A DNA stretch of 64,000 nt from JAAZKA01 sp034926225 (GCA_034926225.1 JAYFRF010000004.1:124001-188000); one strand, 5' to 3'; shown: positions 41,928 through 51,830, counted from the stretch's first letter. Numbers and translations are program-made. Notes: generated by a model not told the origin, from the sequence alone.

Positions 41928-43097
41928 ATGGAAAAGTCGAAAAAAGGGCTGCTTGCCGCCATTTATGTCCTGCAATTCGGCTATGGGCTGACGGTCACGA
42001 TGATCGCGCCGCTGGCCGCCCTCATTCTTGCGGATTTTCAGATCACCACAGCACGCGGAGGACTGCTCACGACCTTCATGAGTGTCGGCGGTTTACTCGC
42101 AACAGCCTCCACCTTTGTCCTCGGCGACCGTTACCCGAAAATCCCGGTCTACGGTGCGGGCTACCTGCTGTTTTCGGCGGCGCTTTTATGCATTGTCGGA
42201 AGCCCGAGTTATGCCGTGCTGCTGGCGCTGATGTTCGCCGTGGGCCTAGGCTCGAAGCTGGTCGATACGCTGGCAAATCCCGTTCTCGCGGACGCGTTTC
42301 CGATGAATGGGCAGAAATATCTTAATTTCCTCCATATGTCCATCGGCGTCGGCGCCTGCGTGGGTCCGATGCTGCTGCAGCTGCTGCTCGACGCGGGACT
42401 GTCGTGGCGGGCCGCTTTTGCCGGTATCGGTGCTCTATGCGGCGTAATGCTGATCGCTTTCGCGCCGATATTGCTTCGATTTATGCGCGGTTCATCCAAA
42501 ACCGCCAGGGCGACGGTCAAGGCTGCATCCGAGGGGCAGCGCCGCGTCGGGCTTCTCGCTGTCGCAGCTTTATGCATGGTCACGTTCTTCTATCAGGGAC
42601 ATCAGATCATTGTCAATACCTGGGGTCCGCTCTATGCCGAGCGGGCCTTGGGGTTATCCGGAAACCTCGCAAGCCTGTCCACGGCGGCGCTCTGGGCGGG
42701 CATCATCCTATCGCGTTTCCTGTGCGCCAATTATGTGCGGGAAGCGTGGACGATGCGAATCATCTTCTGGGGCAATATCGCGGGCGGCGTCGCGCTGACG
42801 GCCGCCGTACCGACGGGGAACGCGTTTCTCGTCTACGCGGGGCTTATCATCGCGGGTATCGGCGCCGGCGCGGTGATACCGCTCGCGATCGCGAAGCTCT
42901 GCGCACTGTTCCCGGCGAATTCCGGGCGTGTATCGTCGCTTGTGTTCATCACTCTCGTCGCGTCGCCGATGATTTTCCCGACATTCTCCGGCAGGCTCGC
43001 GGATATGTATGGGTTTGAGTGGACGATGGCGCTGTCGGGGATCTGTCTCCTCATTTCGGCTGTATTTTCGTTCTTTGCCATGCGTAAAATCGACTAA
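41928..43097 (+). CDS. Major facilitator superfamily transporter
   Basis: A 389-residue membrane protein with about twelve helices and the conserved MFS loop between helices 2 and 3 in degenerate form (LGDRYPK). GFGYGL- and GSKLVDTLANP-like segments fit sugar or metabolite:H+ symporters of the FucP/GlcP kind more than drug exporters, but this is only a resemblance. Start at ATG 41928 after AAGGAGCG. The alpha-fucosidase follows after 13 bases, so import of a fucosylated sugar or of fucose is a reasonable inference. Confidence 0.82.
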   Translation: MEKSKKGLLAAIYVLQFGYGLTVTMIAPLAALILADFQITTARGGLLTTFMSVGGLLATASTFVLGDRYPKIPVYGAGYLLFSAALLCIVGSPSYAVLLALMFAVGLGSKLVDTLANPVLADAFPMNGQKYLNFLHMSIGVGACVGPMLLQLLLDAGLSWRAAFAGIGALCGVMLIAFAPILLRFMRGSSKTARATVKAASEGQRRVGLLAVAALCMVTFFYQGHQIIVNTWGPLYAERALGLSGNLASLSTAALWAGIILSRFLCANYVREAWTMRIIFWGNIAGGVALTAAVPTGNAFLVYAGLIIAGIGAGAVIPLAIAKLCALFPANSGRVSSLVFITLVASPMIFPTFSGRLADMYGFEWTMALSGICLLISAVFSFFAMRKID

Positions 43098-43110
43098 AGG
43101 AGGCGTTTAT

Positions 43111-44466
43111 ATGGCGGATATGATCAAAAACGGGATGCATGGCTGCTCACGCGCGGACAGCTATGTTCCGCCTGAGGAGCCTGAGGTACGGGCGTCGCTT
43201 GAGCGCTTTGCCGACCGAAAGCTAGGCATCATGTTCCACTTCGGCATCTATTCCCAGCTCGGTATCTACGAATCCTGGCCGCTGTCCGACGGAGACGCGT
43301 CCTGGTCGCGGCGGTATGTCGACTGGGAGGACGACGCCGACACCTTCAAAGTGCAGTACCGGAACATGAACCGCAGCTTCAACCCCGTACGCTTTCAGCC
43401 AGACGCATGGGCGGCATTCGCCAAAGACGCGGGCTTCCAGTACGTGGTATTCACGACAAAGCATCACGACGGCTTCTGTATGTACGACACGAAGCTAACC
43501 GATTATAAGATCACAGACCCCTCATGCCCGTTTTCGTCGCACAAGTACGCGGACGTGGCGGGGGAGGTCTTCCGCGCTTTTCGGGCACAGGGACTCGGCG
43601 TGACGGCGTATTTTTCTAAGCCCGACTGGCATTGTCCGTGGTACTGGGCACAAGGGTTTGCTACACCGCCCGCGGCGTCGAGAAACCCGACATATGATCC
43701 GAAAAAGCATCTGGAGCTGTGGGAAAAGTTCATATCCTTCACCCATGCGCAGATGTTGGAGCTGGTGCGGGACTACGGCCCCATAGACGCACTGTGGCTC
43801 GACGGCGGTCAGGTGCGGCCGGACAACGGGCAGGACATCCGCATGCACGATGCTGCGAAAAAGGCGCGGGAGATTGCCCCGGGGCTGCTGTTCATCGACC
43901 GCACGGTGGGAGGCGAATACGAAAACGTCATCACCCCGGAGCAGAGCATTCCGGACGCGTACATCCCCGTACCGTGGGAGTCCTGTGTCACGATCGGCAC
44001 GGGCTTCTCCTTCCGCTTCGAGGACGAGTATAAATCCCCACGCACACTTGTAAACATGCTTTCAAGCGTCGTATGCCGGGGCGGGAACCTCGCTTTAAAC
44101 ATCGGCCCGCAGCCGGACGGAAGGCTCCCCATCGGCGCGATGCGCTCGTGTGAGGGGCTTGGCGCGTGGCTTACTGCCAACGGCGACGCGATTTACGGCA
44201 CCCGCGCCGTCCCGCCGTATGAGATCGGCAGTCTCGCGTTTACAAGGAAGGCAAATACGGTTTACTGTATCAACCGGCTGGAGGATGGGGAGACTCTGTT
44301 AAAAACCCTCTATATTCCGTGGAATACGCCCGTGTCGTCTGTAAAACATTTGTCCTCCGGTGAAAATGTCCCGTTTACGCAGTATGACGGCGGCGTACTC
44401 GTCTCTATCCCAGATACCCTTGTCAGCACGAACCCGATCGCACCGACGTTTGCGCTTGGTATTTGA
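43111..44466 (+). CDS. Alpha-L-fucosidase (GH29)
   Basis: A 451-residue glycoside hydrolase. The N-terminal barrel has FADRKLGIMFHFGIYS and VVFTTKHHDGFCMYDTKLT, the typical GH29 substrate-binding His region, and the nucleophile Asp is in IDALWLDGGQVRP (about 228-240). A short beta-domain ends the protein. It has no signal peptide and starts at ATG 43111 right after AAAGGAGG, so it should act in the cytosol on imported fucosylated oligosaccharides, probably brought in by the MFS protein encoded upstream. Confidence 0.9.
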   Translation: MADMIKNGMHGCSRADSYVPPEEPEVRASLERFADRKLGIMFHFGIYSQLGIYESWPLSDGDASWSRRYVDWEDDADTFKVQYRNMNRSFNPVRFQPDAWAAFAKDAGFQYVVFTTKHHDGFCMYDTKLTDYKITDPSCPFSSHKYADVAGEVFRAFRAQGLGVTAYFSKPDWHCPWYWAQGFATPPAASRNPTYDPKKHLELWEKFISFTHAQMLELVRDYGPIDALWLDGGQVRPDNGQDIRMHDAAKKAREIAPGLLFIDRTVGGEYENVITPEQSIPDAYIPVPWESCVTIGTGFSFRFEDEYKSPRTLVNMLSSVVCRGGNLALNIGPQPDGRLPIGAMRSCEGLGAWLTANGDAIYGTRAVPPYEIGSLAFTRKANTVYCINRLEDGETLLKTLYIPWNTPVSSVKHLSSGENVPFTQYDGGVLVSIPDTLVSTNPIAPTFALGI

Positions 44467-44485
44467 CGAAAGGGAGGACACAGAC

Positions 44486-45349
44486 ATGAAACGTATCGGC
44501 ATCTTTCTGGCATTCACGTTCACGGTCACCTGGGGCATGGCGTTCACACTGATGGGGATGGGCGGCACGGCGAGCCCGTACGCTTTGCTGGTGTTCGCGC
44601 TGTTCATGCTCGTCCCGGGACTCGGCGTCGTGTTCACGCGGCTAGTTACGCGCGAGGGTTTCCGGGATTTGTGGCTTGTACCGCACTTTCGCGGGAACGT
44701 GAAATGGTACGTTGCCGCGTGGCTGATACCACCGGCTGCCATCGCACTCGGCGCGGCGCTCTACTTTATACTGTTTCCGGCACAATTTGACTCAAACCTG
44801 TCGTCGGTTGCGATCATCGCGGCGCAAGGCGGCGTCAGTATACCGCCGGTACTGTATCTACTGTTGATTTGCGCACAAAGTATCCTTTTGGCACCGATAT
44901 TGAATGCTGTGACTTGTCTCGGCGAGGAATTCGGGTGGAGAGGGTATCTTTTACCGCATCTGTGCGATAAAATGGGACGCCTTCCTGCGGCGCTCCTGAC
45001 CGGTGCGATCTGGGGTGTCTGGCATGCGCCGATGATCGCGATGGGACATAATTACGGCGTCGGATACGCAGGCTTCCCGTGGCTCGGTATTGCCGCGTTT
45101 ATTGTATACTGCACGGTGGTGGGCGGCTTTTTTGCGCTGATCACACTGAAAACACGCTCCTGTCTGCCTGCGACATTTGCGCACGGCGCGATGAACGGAT
45201 TTGCGGCGATTTCCGTCTACCTGACCGTCGGGACACCTTCACCGTTTATCGGCCCGCTGCCCGTCGGCATCGTCGGCGGCTCGTTTTTCCTGCTTTGCGG
45301 CATCATATCCATCATAATCCTCTCAAAGGAGAAAAAGAATGCTGTCTGA
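44486..45349 (+). CDS. CPBP-family intramembrane metalloprotease
   Basis: A 287-residue membrane protein with about eight helices. The CPBP motifs are LGEEFGWRGYLLP (about 146-158), GAIWGVWHAPMI and FAHGAMNG, all intact. Its EEFGWRG form is the large-lobe version common in Bacillota. Function is probably membrane proteolysis with unknown substrate. The start at 44486 follows AGGGAGG. The fhs gene starts 11 bases before its stop, so it is physically coupled to a one-carbon enzyme with which it has no obvious link. Confidence 0.87.
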   Translation: MKRIGIFLAFTFTVTWGMAFTLMGMGGTASPYALLVFALFMLVPGLGVVFTRLVTREGFRDLWLVPHFRGNVKWYVAAWLIPPAAIALGAALYFILFPAQFDSNLSSVAIIAAQGGVSIPPVLYLLLICAQSILLAPILNAVTCLGEEFGWRGYLLPHLCDKMGRLPAALLTGAIWGVWHAPMIAMGHNYGVGYAGFPWLGIAAFIVYCTVVGGFFALITLKTRSCLPATFAHGAMNGFAAISVYLTVGTPSPFIGPLPVGIVGGSFFLLCGIISIIILSKEKKNAV

Positions 45350-47009
45350 TATAGAAATCGCTCGCGCGGCTAAAATACGTCCGATTGCCGACATTGCGTG
45401 CGATCTGGCGATCACCGAGGATGAACTGATTCCTTACGGCCGCTACAAGGCCAAGATTTCCGAGGACGCCATACGGCGTCTGTCCGCGAAGCCCGACGGA
45501 CGACTGATTCTCGTCACCGCGATCAACCCTACGCCCGCCGGCGAGGGGAAGACCACGACGACTGTGGGACTTGGGCAGGCGATGGCGAAGCTCGGTAAAA
45601 AAGCAATCATTGCGCTGCGTGAGCCGTCGCTCGGGCCGGTGTTCGGCGTCAAGGGCGGCGCCGCCGGCGGCGGTTATGCGCAGGTTGTCCCGATGGAGGA
45701 TATTAACCTCCATTTTACCGGCGATTTCCACGCGATCACCGCCGCAAATAACCTGCTCGCGGCGCTCGTCGACAACCATATTCAACAGGGCAACTCCCTC
45801 GGGATCGACCCTCGCCGTGTCTGCTTTCCGCGTGTGATGGACATGAACGACCGCGCGCTGCGGCACTGCATCATCGGCCTCGGTGGACGTGCAAACGGCA
45901 CACCGCGCGAAGATAGCTTCTCGATCACCGTCGCAAGCGAGGTCATGGCGATTTTTTGCCTTGCGGAGAACCTTTCTGACCTCAAAGACCGCCTTTCGCG
46001 TATGATCGTCGGCTATACCTACAAGGGAGCCGCCGTGACGGCGCACGAACTGCACGCCGAAGGCGCGATGACGGCGCTACTAAAGGACGCGATGCAGCCG
46101 AATCTCGTCCAGACACTCGAGGGCACGCCCGCCTTAATGCACGGCGGCCCGTTTGCCAACATTGCGCACGGCTGTAATTCGGTGCGTGCAACACGTCTGG
46201 GACTGAAGCTTGCAGATTACTGCATCACGGAGGCCGGCTTCGGTGCCGATCTCGGCGCGGAGAAATTTTTTGATATCAAATGCCGCATGACGGGGCTTAA
46301 ACCCTCGGCCTGTGTCCTTGTCGCGACGGTTAGGGCACTTAAATATAACGGTGGTGTGGCAAAAGAGGAGCTTGCGGCAGAAAATCTTGACGCGCTGCGG
46401 GCGGGGTCCGCCAATATTTGTAAGCACATCGAAAACCTGCGCGGTTTCGGCGTGCCGGTCTGCGTTGCGATCAACCGCTTCGGCACGGACACCGACGCGG
46501 AGCTTGCGCTGCTGCGGGACATCTGCCGCGAAATGGGTGCGGAATCCGCGCTGTCGGAGGTTTTCATCAAAGGCGGAGAAGGCGGCGCAGAGCTTGCGGA
46601 GAAAGTGCTTGGACTCATCGAAAACAGCAAATCCGAATTCCGTTTGGCCTATGAAAAGGATACGACACCGGAAGAAAAAATTGAAGCCATCGCCCGGAAT
46701 ATTTACGGTGCGGAAGGCGTTGTCTTTTCCGAGGAAGCGAAAACCGCCCTCGCACGCATCAAGCGCGGGAAGTATGCGAAAGTGCCGGTCTGCATGGCGA
46801 AGACGCAGTATTCGCTCTCCGACGACCCGTCAAAGCTCGGACGGCCGACGGGATTTATGCTGCATGTCCGCGACGTGCGCCTTTCGGCGGGCGCGGGTTT
46901 CCTCGTTGCGCTGACGGGAGAGATCATGACGATGCCGGGGCTGCCGAAAACGCCGGCCGCCGAGACGATCGATGTGGACGAAAACGGTAACATTCTGGGG
47001 TTATTTTAA
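45339..47009 (+). CDS. fhs: Formate-tetrahydrofolate ligase
   Basis: A 556-residue enzyme that makes 10-formyl-THF from formate, THF and ATP. The ATP-binding loop INPTPAGEGKTTTTVGLGQ is at about 62-80, preceded by IPYGRYKAKIS, and followed by the REPSLGPVFGVKGGAAGGGYAQV segment, all highly diagnostic. Length is normal. It overlaps the upstream CPBP gene by 11 bases and follows AAAGGAG. With glyA it supports one-carbon metabolism; other acetogenesis genes are not in the window, so autotrophy cannot be inferred. Confidence 0.95.
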   Translation: MLSDIEIARAAKIRPIADIACDLAITEDELIPYGRYKAKISEDAIRRLSAKPDGRLILVTAINPTPAGEGKTTTTVGLGQAMAKLGKKAIIALREPSLGPVFGVKGGAAGGGYAQVVPMEDINLHFTGDFHAITAANNLLAALVDNHIQQGNSLGIDPRRVCFPRVMDMNDRALRHCIIGLGGRANGTPREDSFSITVASEVMAIFCLAENLSDLKDRLSRMIVGYTYKGAAVTAHELHAEGAMTALLKDAMQPNLVQTLEGTPALMHGGPFANIAHGCNSVRATRLGLKLADYCITEAGFGADLGAEKFFDIKCRMTGLKPSACVLVATVRALKYNGGVAKEELAAENLDALRAGSANICKHIENLRGFGVPVCVAINRFGTDTDAELALLRDICREMGAESALSEVFIKGGEGGAELAEKVLGLIENSKSEFRLAYEKDTTPEEKIEAIARNIYGAEGVVFSEEAKTALARIKRGKYAKVPVCMAKTQYSLSDDPSKLGRPTGFMLHVRDVRLSAGAGFLVALTGEIMTMPGLPKTPAAETIDVDENGNILGLF

Positions 47010-47012
47010 GCC

Positions 47013-47453
47013 ATGACGACCTGTATTTCACACAGTCCCGCCGAAACGGAGTACTTCGGAGAGACCCTTGCGGCGACGCTCCGCCCCGGTGACGTCGTCG
47101 CGCTGACGGGGGATCTCGCCGCGGGAAAGACACGCTTTGTCGCCGGACTGGCGCGAGGACTGGGGCTTTCCGACACCGTGACCAGCCCCACCTTTGCGAT
47201 TGCGCATGAGTACCGCGAAGGAAAAGTGCCGCTTTTCCACTTCGATATGTACCGCCTTAAGTCCTCCGAGGAGCTTTACGATATCGGTTGGGAGGACTAC
47301 CTGCGCGCGGGCGGCATCTGTGCCATCGAGTGGACAGAAAACGTCGCGGACGCAATGCCGCGCCGTACGGTCTGGGTGGATATCCGTATCCTTGACGACA
47401 CCACGCGGGAATTCCAAGTGACTGACGGCAGGGAAGGGGAGGTGCATGTATGA
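47013..47453 (+). CDS. tsaE: tRNA t6A-forming complex ATPase
   Basis: A 146-residue P-loop protein. The Walker A motif is LTGDLAAGKTRFVAGLARGLG (about 31-51), followed by VTSPTFAIAHEY and PLFHFDMYRL, all typical of TsaE (YdiB). It supports TsaB-TsaD in making t6A37 on tRNAs reading ANN codons. It begins 3 bases after fhs and overlaps tsaB by 4 bases (ATGA). tsaD is not in the window. Confidence 0.94.
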   Translation: MTTCISHSPAETEYFGETLAATLRPGDVVALTGDLAAGKTRFVAGLARGLGLSDTVTSPTFAIAHEYREGKVPLFHFDMYRLKSSEELYDIGWEDYLRAGGICAIEWTENVADAMPRRTVWVDIRILDDTTREFQVTDGREGEVHV

Positions 47454-48151
47454 TAATCCTGGCATTCGAATCCTCCGCACAGGCCGCGTCCGTCGCGCTG
47501 TCCGATAACGGGGAGATCATCGCCGAAGTCTGGCAGAGGACGGGGCTAACCCACAGCGAAACGCTGCTGCCGATGGCCAAAAATCTGCTTGCGACCGCTA
47601 AAGTTGCCCTTTCTGATATCGATTTGTTTTCTATTGCAAACGGCCCCGGGTCGTTTACCGGTTTGCGCATCGGTGTCGCGACCGTCAAGGGACTCGCTCT
47701 CGCGACCGGAAGGCCCTGTGTCGGGATCTCCACGCTGCATGCTTTATTTCTCGCCCACGGCAGCTATCCTGAGCAAGCTGTCGCGGTCTGCGTGATGGAC
47801 GCGCGCGTGGGGCAGGTCTACAACGCGCTTTTCGAGCCTTCCACCGGCGACCGTCTCACCCCCGACCGCGCGATCACGCTCGACACCCTCGGCGACGAGC
47901 TGGCGGCGTACAACCGCCCCGCCTACCTGATCGGCGACGGCGCTGTCATCGCGTATGACGCGCTGCGCGGCCGGGTTCCCGTTCTCCTCGCTCCCACCGA
48001 CGTCCGGTATCAGCATGCTCGCGGCGTCGCCTGTGCCGCGGCACTGCTTATAAAGGATGCATACGTTACCGCTTCGGCGCTGCGGACGGAGTATCACCGT
48101 CTGCCGCAAGCGGAACGGGAGCGGTTGGAACGGCTAAAGGATGTAAAGTAA
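47450..48151 (+). CDS. tsaB: tRNA t6A-forming complex scaffold protein
   Basis: A 233-residue ASKHA-fold protein (YeaZ). ILAFESSAQAASVALSDNG begins the N-terminal lobe, then THSETLLPM and NGPGSFTGLRIGVATVKGLA. It dimerises with TsaD for threonylcarbamoyl transfer. The gene order tsaE-tsaB is the standard one. The usual rimI or tsaD partner is absent; after 87 bases rpiB follows. The TTACAT/ATGTAA pair just downstream (around 48157-48180) may be a weak end signal. Confidence 0.93.
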   Translation: MIILAFESSAQAASVALSDNGEIIAEVWQRTGLTHSETLLPMAKNLLATAKVALSDIDLFSIANGPGSFTGLRIGVATVKGLALATGRPCVGISTLHALFLAHGSYPEQAVAVCVMDARVGQVYNALFEPSTGDRLTPDRAITLDTLGDELAAYNRPAYLIGDGAVIAYDALRGRVPVLLAPTDVRYQHARGVACAAALLIKDAYVTASALRTEYHRLPQAERERLERLKDVK

Positions 48152-48238
48152 AATATATTACATCAATACAATGAATGTAATGATAATCACATGACAGTGA
48201 AACCGTGATAGATTGATATTATAGTTAGGAGGCATAAC

Positions 48239-48706
48239 ATGAAGCTCATAATCGGGTCGGATCACGCGGGATATCCCCTCAAGGAAGCCGTATGTGAGTA
48301 TCTGCGGGCGCGCGGGCATGAGGTGAAGGACATCGGCGCGACGTTTTTGCCGGACGGCGAGATCATGGATCCATCGCAGCGTCACTACCCGTTGGTAGCG
48401 GAGCGTGCGGCGCTGGAGGTTGCTTCCAGCGCGTGCGAACGCGGCATCCTGATCTGCGGCACAGGGATCGGCATCGGCATCGCGGCCAATAAGATCCCCG
48501 GCATCCGTGCGGCGACCTGTACGAACCATTTCGAGGTGCGCTACGCGCGTCTGCACAACGATATCAACATCCTCTGTCTCGGCGGGCGTATCCTCGCCCC
48601 GGAGTTCGCGTTCGAGCTTTGCGACCTGTTCCTCGAAACCGAATTTGAAGGCGGACGGCATGCCATGCGCGTCGAAATGATACGGGAGCTGGAGCGTAAA
48701 TATTAA
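48239..48706 (+). CDS. rpiB: Ribose-5-phosphate isomerase B
   Basis: A 155-residue RpiB/LacA-family enzyme. The N-terminal GSDHAGYPLKE, the catalytic Cys in ILICGTGIGIGIAANK (about 72-87), and CTNHFEVRYARLHNDINIL are diagnostic. It interconverts ribose-5-P and ribulose-5-P, or possibly allose-6-P. The ATG follows TAGGAGG. A TGATAT-like promoter may lie just upstream, but it is poor. The peptidase gene starts 11 bases downstream. Confidence 0.93.
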   Translation: MKLIIGSDHAGYPLKEAVCEYLRARGHEVKDIGATFLPDGEIMDPSQRHYPLVAERAALEVASSACERGILICGTGIGIGIAANKIPGIRAATCTNHFEVRYARLHNDINILCLGGRILAPEFAFELCDLFLETEFEGGRHAMRVEMIRELERKY

Positions 48707-48717
48707 GAAAGGCGAAA

Positions 48718-49848
48718 ATGCTGATGCAGAATCCGGAAGCCTATATTCGGCAGCATTTTGCGGAAATGCTCGACGATCTCCGAACGCTTGCCGTAATTCC
48801 CGCGCCCTCGGGCCATGAAGACGTCCGCGCGCAGTGGGTTTGCGAATACCTTCGCCGGTACGGCGCGAACCCCGTCGTCGACGACGCCAAAAACGTCATC
48901 CTGACCTTCGGCGTGCCGTCTCCCACGAATCCCTGCGACGTATATATGGCGCATACGGACGTGGTGTTCCCCGACGTGACCCCGCTGCCGCTTGTCGAGG
49001 ACGGCACTGTTTTCCGCGCGCCGGGTGTCGGCGACGATACCGCAAACCTTGTCTGCCTGCTTTTGACAGCGCGGTATCTGCTGGAAAATCCCTGTGCGCC
49101 CACGCGTCCTGTTTTAATTGTAGCGAACGCCTGCGAGGAGGGGCTTGGCAATCTCAGGGGAGTGACGCGTGTATGCGATGATTACTCCGTGGGGCGGCTT
49201 ATCACCTTCGACGGCAGTATCAGGTCCTGCGTGACCACCGCCGTCGGTTCATACCGCTACCGCGTTACCGTGCGTACCGAAGGCGGCCACAGTTTTGGCG
49301 CGTTCGGCAACCGCAACGCCATAGCCTACCTTTCGTCCATGATCGACACGCTATACCGCATGAAAGCACCGGAATACGGTAAAACGACGTATAATGTCGG
49401 GCAAATAGGCGGCGGCACCTCCGTCAATACCATCGCTGAGGAAGCGTGGATGCTCTACGAATTCCGCTCCGACGACCGCCGTGGACTCGACGCGATGAAG
49501 AACTTCTTTGAGCGCACTCTGGACGCCTACCGTGCGATGGGCATCGCCGTCGAATGCGAGCTTCTTGGCGTGCGCCCCTGCGATGGGGAAGTAAACGCTG
49601 ACGCGATGCAGACCCTCGTCAATCTCGCGGACGGCATTGCTTTCGAGCTGACGGGCGAGCATCTGCGCCCCACCTCCGGCTCCACGGACGCAAACCTGCC
49701 ACTGTCGCGCGGCATCCCGGCGGTATGCCTGGGCGTCGTCGGACGAGGAGGCGGAACGCATACCCGCGACGAGTGGATCGATACCGCCGACTTAGAGCGC
49801 GGCGCGCTTTACTGCATGAAGATCGTCCTCAGCTCCTTTACGCTATAA
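48718..49848 (+). CDS. M20-family metallopeptidase
   Basis: A 376-residue zinc peptidase. The ligands are in order: MAHTDVVFPD (His), PGVGDDTANLVC (bridging Asp), CEEGLGNLRG (catalytic Glu pair), ITFDGS (Asp) and a C-terminal His in GGGTHTRDEW. The inserted dimerisation domain is present (about 180-290). M20 enzymes include tri/dipeptidases and amino-acid deacylases; peptidase T-like activity is plausible but not certain. Met-1 and Met-3 are both possible starts behind AAGAAAGG. A bidirectional terminator follows. Confidence 0.86.
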   Translation: MLMQNPEAYIRQHFAEMLDDLRTLAVIPAPSGHEDVRAQWVCEYLRRYGANPVVDDAKNVILTFGVPSPTNPCDVYMAHTDVVFPDVTPLPLVEDGTVFRAPGVGDDTANLVCLLLTARYLLENPCAPTRPVLIVANACEEGLGNLRGVTRVCDDYSVGRLITFDGSIRSCVTTAVGSYRYRVTVRTEGGHSFGAFGNRNAIAYLSSMIDTLYRMKAPEYGKTTYNVGQIGGGTSVNTIAEEAWMLYEFRSDDRRGLDAMKNFFERTLDAYRAMGIAVECELLGVRPCDGEVNADAMQTLVNLADGIAFELTGEHLRPTSGSTDANLPLSRGIPAVCLGVVGRGGGTHTRDEWIDTADLERGALYCMKIVLSSFTL

Positions 49849-49892
49849 AAAAGAGGGGAACCCCGAACAATACGGGGCACCCCCTCTTTTTT
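49847..49892. terminator. Bidirectional terminator
   Basis: AAAAGAGGGG...CCCCCTCTTTTTT encloses a second stem CCCCG/CGGGG. A and T tracts lie on both sides, matching its place between convergent genes. Confidence 0.85.
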
Positions 49893-49922
49893 GTGCTGTT
49901 TATCGCTGTGTAATAGCTTCTT

Positions 49923-51830
49923 TTACAACGCAAATAACCCCCATGTAAACGGCTTCCCGCTTTCCGCGATCCCATCCGCTGTGAGCGTAAACCCATCCGA
50001 ACCAGTTAGCTTTTCGGGGCTTCCCGTGATGGGGAAAGCATGCCGTGCATCGGGCGTGCGCTCGCGGAATAGGAGCGCGTAGCGGCGCGTCCCGCGCACC
50101 TCGAAGCCCGTCCACGAGACGCCGGAAGGCTCATCACTGATGGGGGAGACGTCAGCGGAGAAGAAATCCTTGCGATATTTCTTCCAAACGGCAATGGTAT
50201 CGGCTAAAACGGCGCGGTCGGACTCAGGCAGGTGCTGCAACTCCATCCAGACAAGGGGGTTTGCCAGCATGACTGAAGCGAAGACATAGTCCATTGTGTA
50301 TTCGCCGGGCGCGAGAGGGTCGCCTGCGTATTTTTCGGCGTTGCGGCGGAGGTTTAACAGCTCAAACTGGAAGCGGCGGGCGGGGAACCAGCGAGAGAGC
50401 ATCCAGAGATTGCGCAGGGTGCGGTGGGGATAGTAGTTGCCCCAGTCCGTGTAGCGGTTTTCGACAAACAGGGTGCCATAGGGCTTCTCACAGACGACGC
50501 CGAGCCGGGCATTCGCGGTTATGTCCTGATTGACGGCGATTTTGCCCCCGGAACCCTCCCGCAACGCGTCGAGCAGTTCAAGATAGCGGGACTTGCCGCG
50601 CATGGTGCGCAGCTTGACGCCGTCGAGCTTGAAGGTAGCGATGCCGAAATCCCGGTAGAAGCCGAGCAGGGTTTCCGCGTCGCGCGGCCAGTTTGAAAAG
50701 TCGTCGGAGGAGTCGGGCGAGAACCACAGACCGAGCGACACGCCGCGCTCTTTGGCATACGCCGCGATGCGGCCGAGTCCTTTGGGGAATTTATCCCGGT
50801 CGGGCGTCCAGTAGTCGGACATATAGGCGTAGTAGCCCTCCCAGACGCCGTTTGCGTTGCGCAGGGAGCCGGTCGTCGTTCCTTTCTGCCAGCCGTCGTC
50901 GAGCTGGACGACGTCCACGCCCGTGCTCGCAGCCGCGTCGATCTCGCGGAGCATGAAATCCTCGCAGATGACACCGTCCATATGGCGGTCGCCCCAGTTA
51001 TTGGCGAGGGAATACAGCCCGCGCGGCTCGCCCGCGTACTCGGCACGGTAGAGCGCGCGGTAGAGCGAGGGCAGCTCGAACGTGGAAGCGGCGCCGATGG
51101 TCGCGCCGAAGATGCGGGCGTGCCCTTCGGTCAGCGCCATGACACCCGTTCCTGTGAGAACGGCGGCGGCTGCGTGCGGGACGGACAGACCTTGCCCGGT
51201 ACGTTCGGGAGAGGAAAGCGTCGTCGGCGCGTCACGAACGAGCAGAAGCCCGTCACCGGAAAGTGGATCGTGGATGGAAAAAAGATTTCCTTCGACACAC
51301 AGGTCTTCCGAACGATACAGGGTCTGGCGGGAGGAGAGGAGATAGGTATCGTGGCGGTCGGACTGATCGACGAGACGGGTTGCCTCCAATGTATAATGGC
51401 CTTGCGGCAAACCGACGCCGTCCACCACATCCGGCACATTGACAGGAGCGCCGTTACCAACGTCGAGTGAGCATTCGGTTACGACAAAGGGCAGTTCCGG
51501 ATAAATGCGAAAGGTGTACGCGACGCGAGAAGCCCCGTCGTCCCACACGACGCGGACGGCGAGCGCATAAGCGGACAGTCCATTGCGGCAGTCGATATCG
51601 GCAGTCACGGCAGGTGCGGTATCTGCGGTATCTGCGGATACCGCGGAAAGAAACCGTTCTGCGAGCGCGAGACGGGGAAGCGCGTCAGGGTTTGTCCAGA
51701 CAGCGGTTCCGGAGGTGATGGCCACGGAGACAAGCGCGCGCCCGTCGATGCGGAGGGTGCGGCAGATGCGGCGGTTGCCGAGGGTGAGGGTGGCGCCGTC
51801 GAAGGTATAGAAGCAATCGCGGTAAAACAT
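49923..51830 (-). CDS. GH36-type alpha-galactosidase
   Basis: A 635-residue glycosidase. After an N-terminal beta-sandwich (about 1-260), the barrel shows VVQLDDGWQKGT (about 303-314) and the nucleophile Asp in ATFKLDGVKL (about 385-394), as in GH36 and clan GH-D. The acid/base Asp is probably in the later NRYTDWGNYYPH segment. The enzyme would release alpha-galactose from raffinose-type sugars or related glycans. No signal peptide is seen, so it is cytosolic. It has a near-consensus promoter of its own and follows AGGAGG. No transporter is adjacent. Confidence 0.85.
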   Translation of the reverse strand: MFYRDCFYTFDGATLTLGNRRICRTLRIDGRALVSVAITSGTAVWTNPDALPRLALAERFLSAVSADTADTAPAVTADIDCRNGLSAYALAVRVVWDDGASRVAYTFRIYPELPFVVTECSLDVGNGAPVNVPDVVDGVGLPQGHYTLEATRLVDQSDRHDTYLLSSRQTLYRSEDLCVEGNLFSIHDPLSGDGLLLVRDAPTTLSSPERTGQGLSVPHAAAAVLTGTGVMALTEGHARIFGATIGAASTFELPSLYRALYRAEYAGEPRGLYSLANNWGDRHMDGVICEDFMLREIDAAASTGVDVVQLDDGWQKGTTTGSLRNANGVWEGYYAYMSDYWTPDRDKFPKGLGRIAAYAKERGVSLGLWFSPDSSDDFSNWPRDAETLLGFYRDFGIATFKLDGVKLRTMRGKSRYLELLDALREGSGGKIAVNQDITANARLGVVCEKPYGTLFVENRYTDWGNYYPHRTLRNLWMLSRWFPARRFQFELLNLRRNAEKYAGDPLAPGEYTMDYVFASVMLANPLVWMELQHLPESDRAVLADTIAVWKKYRKDFFSADVSPISDEPSGVSWTGFEVRGTRRYALLFRERTPDARHAFPITGSPEKLTGSDGFTLTADGIAESGKPFTWGLFAL

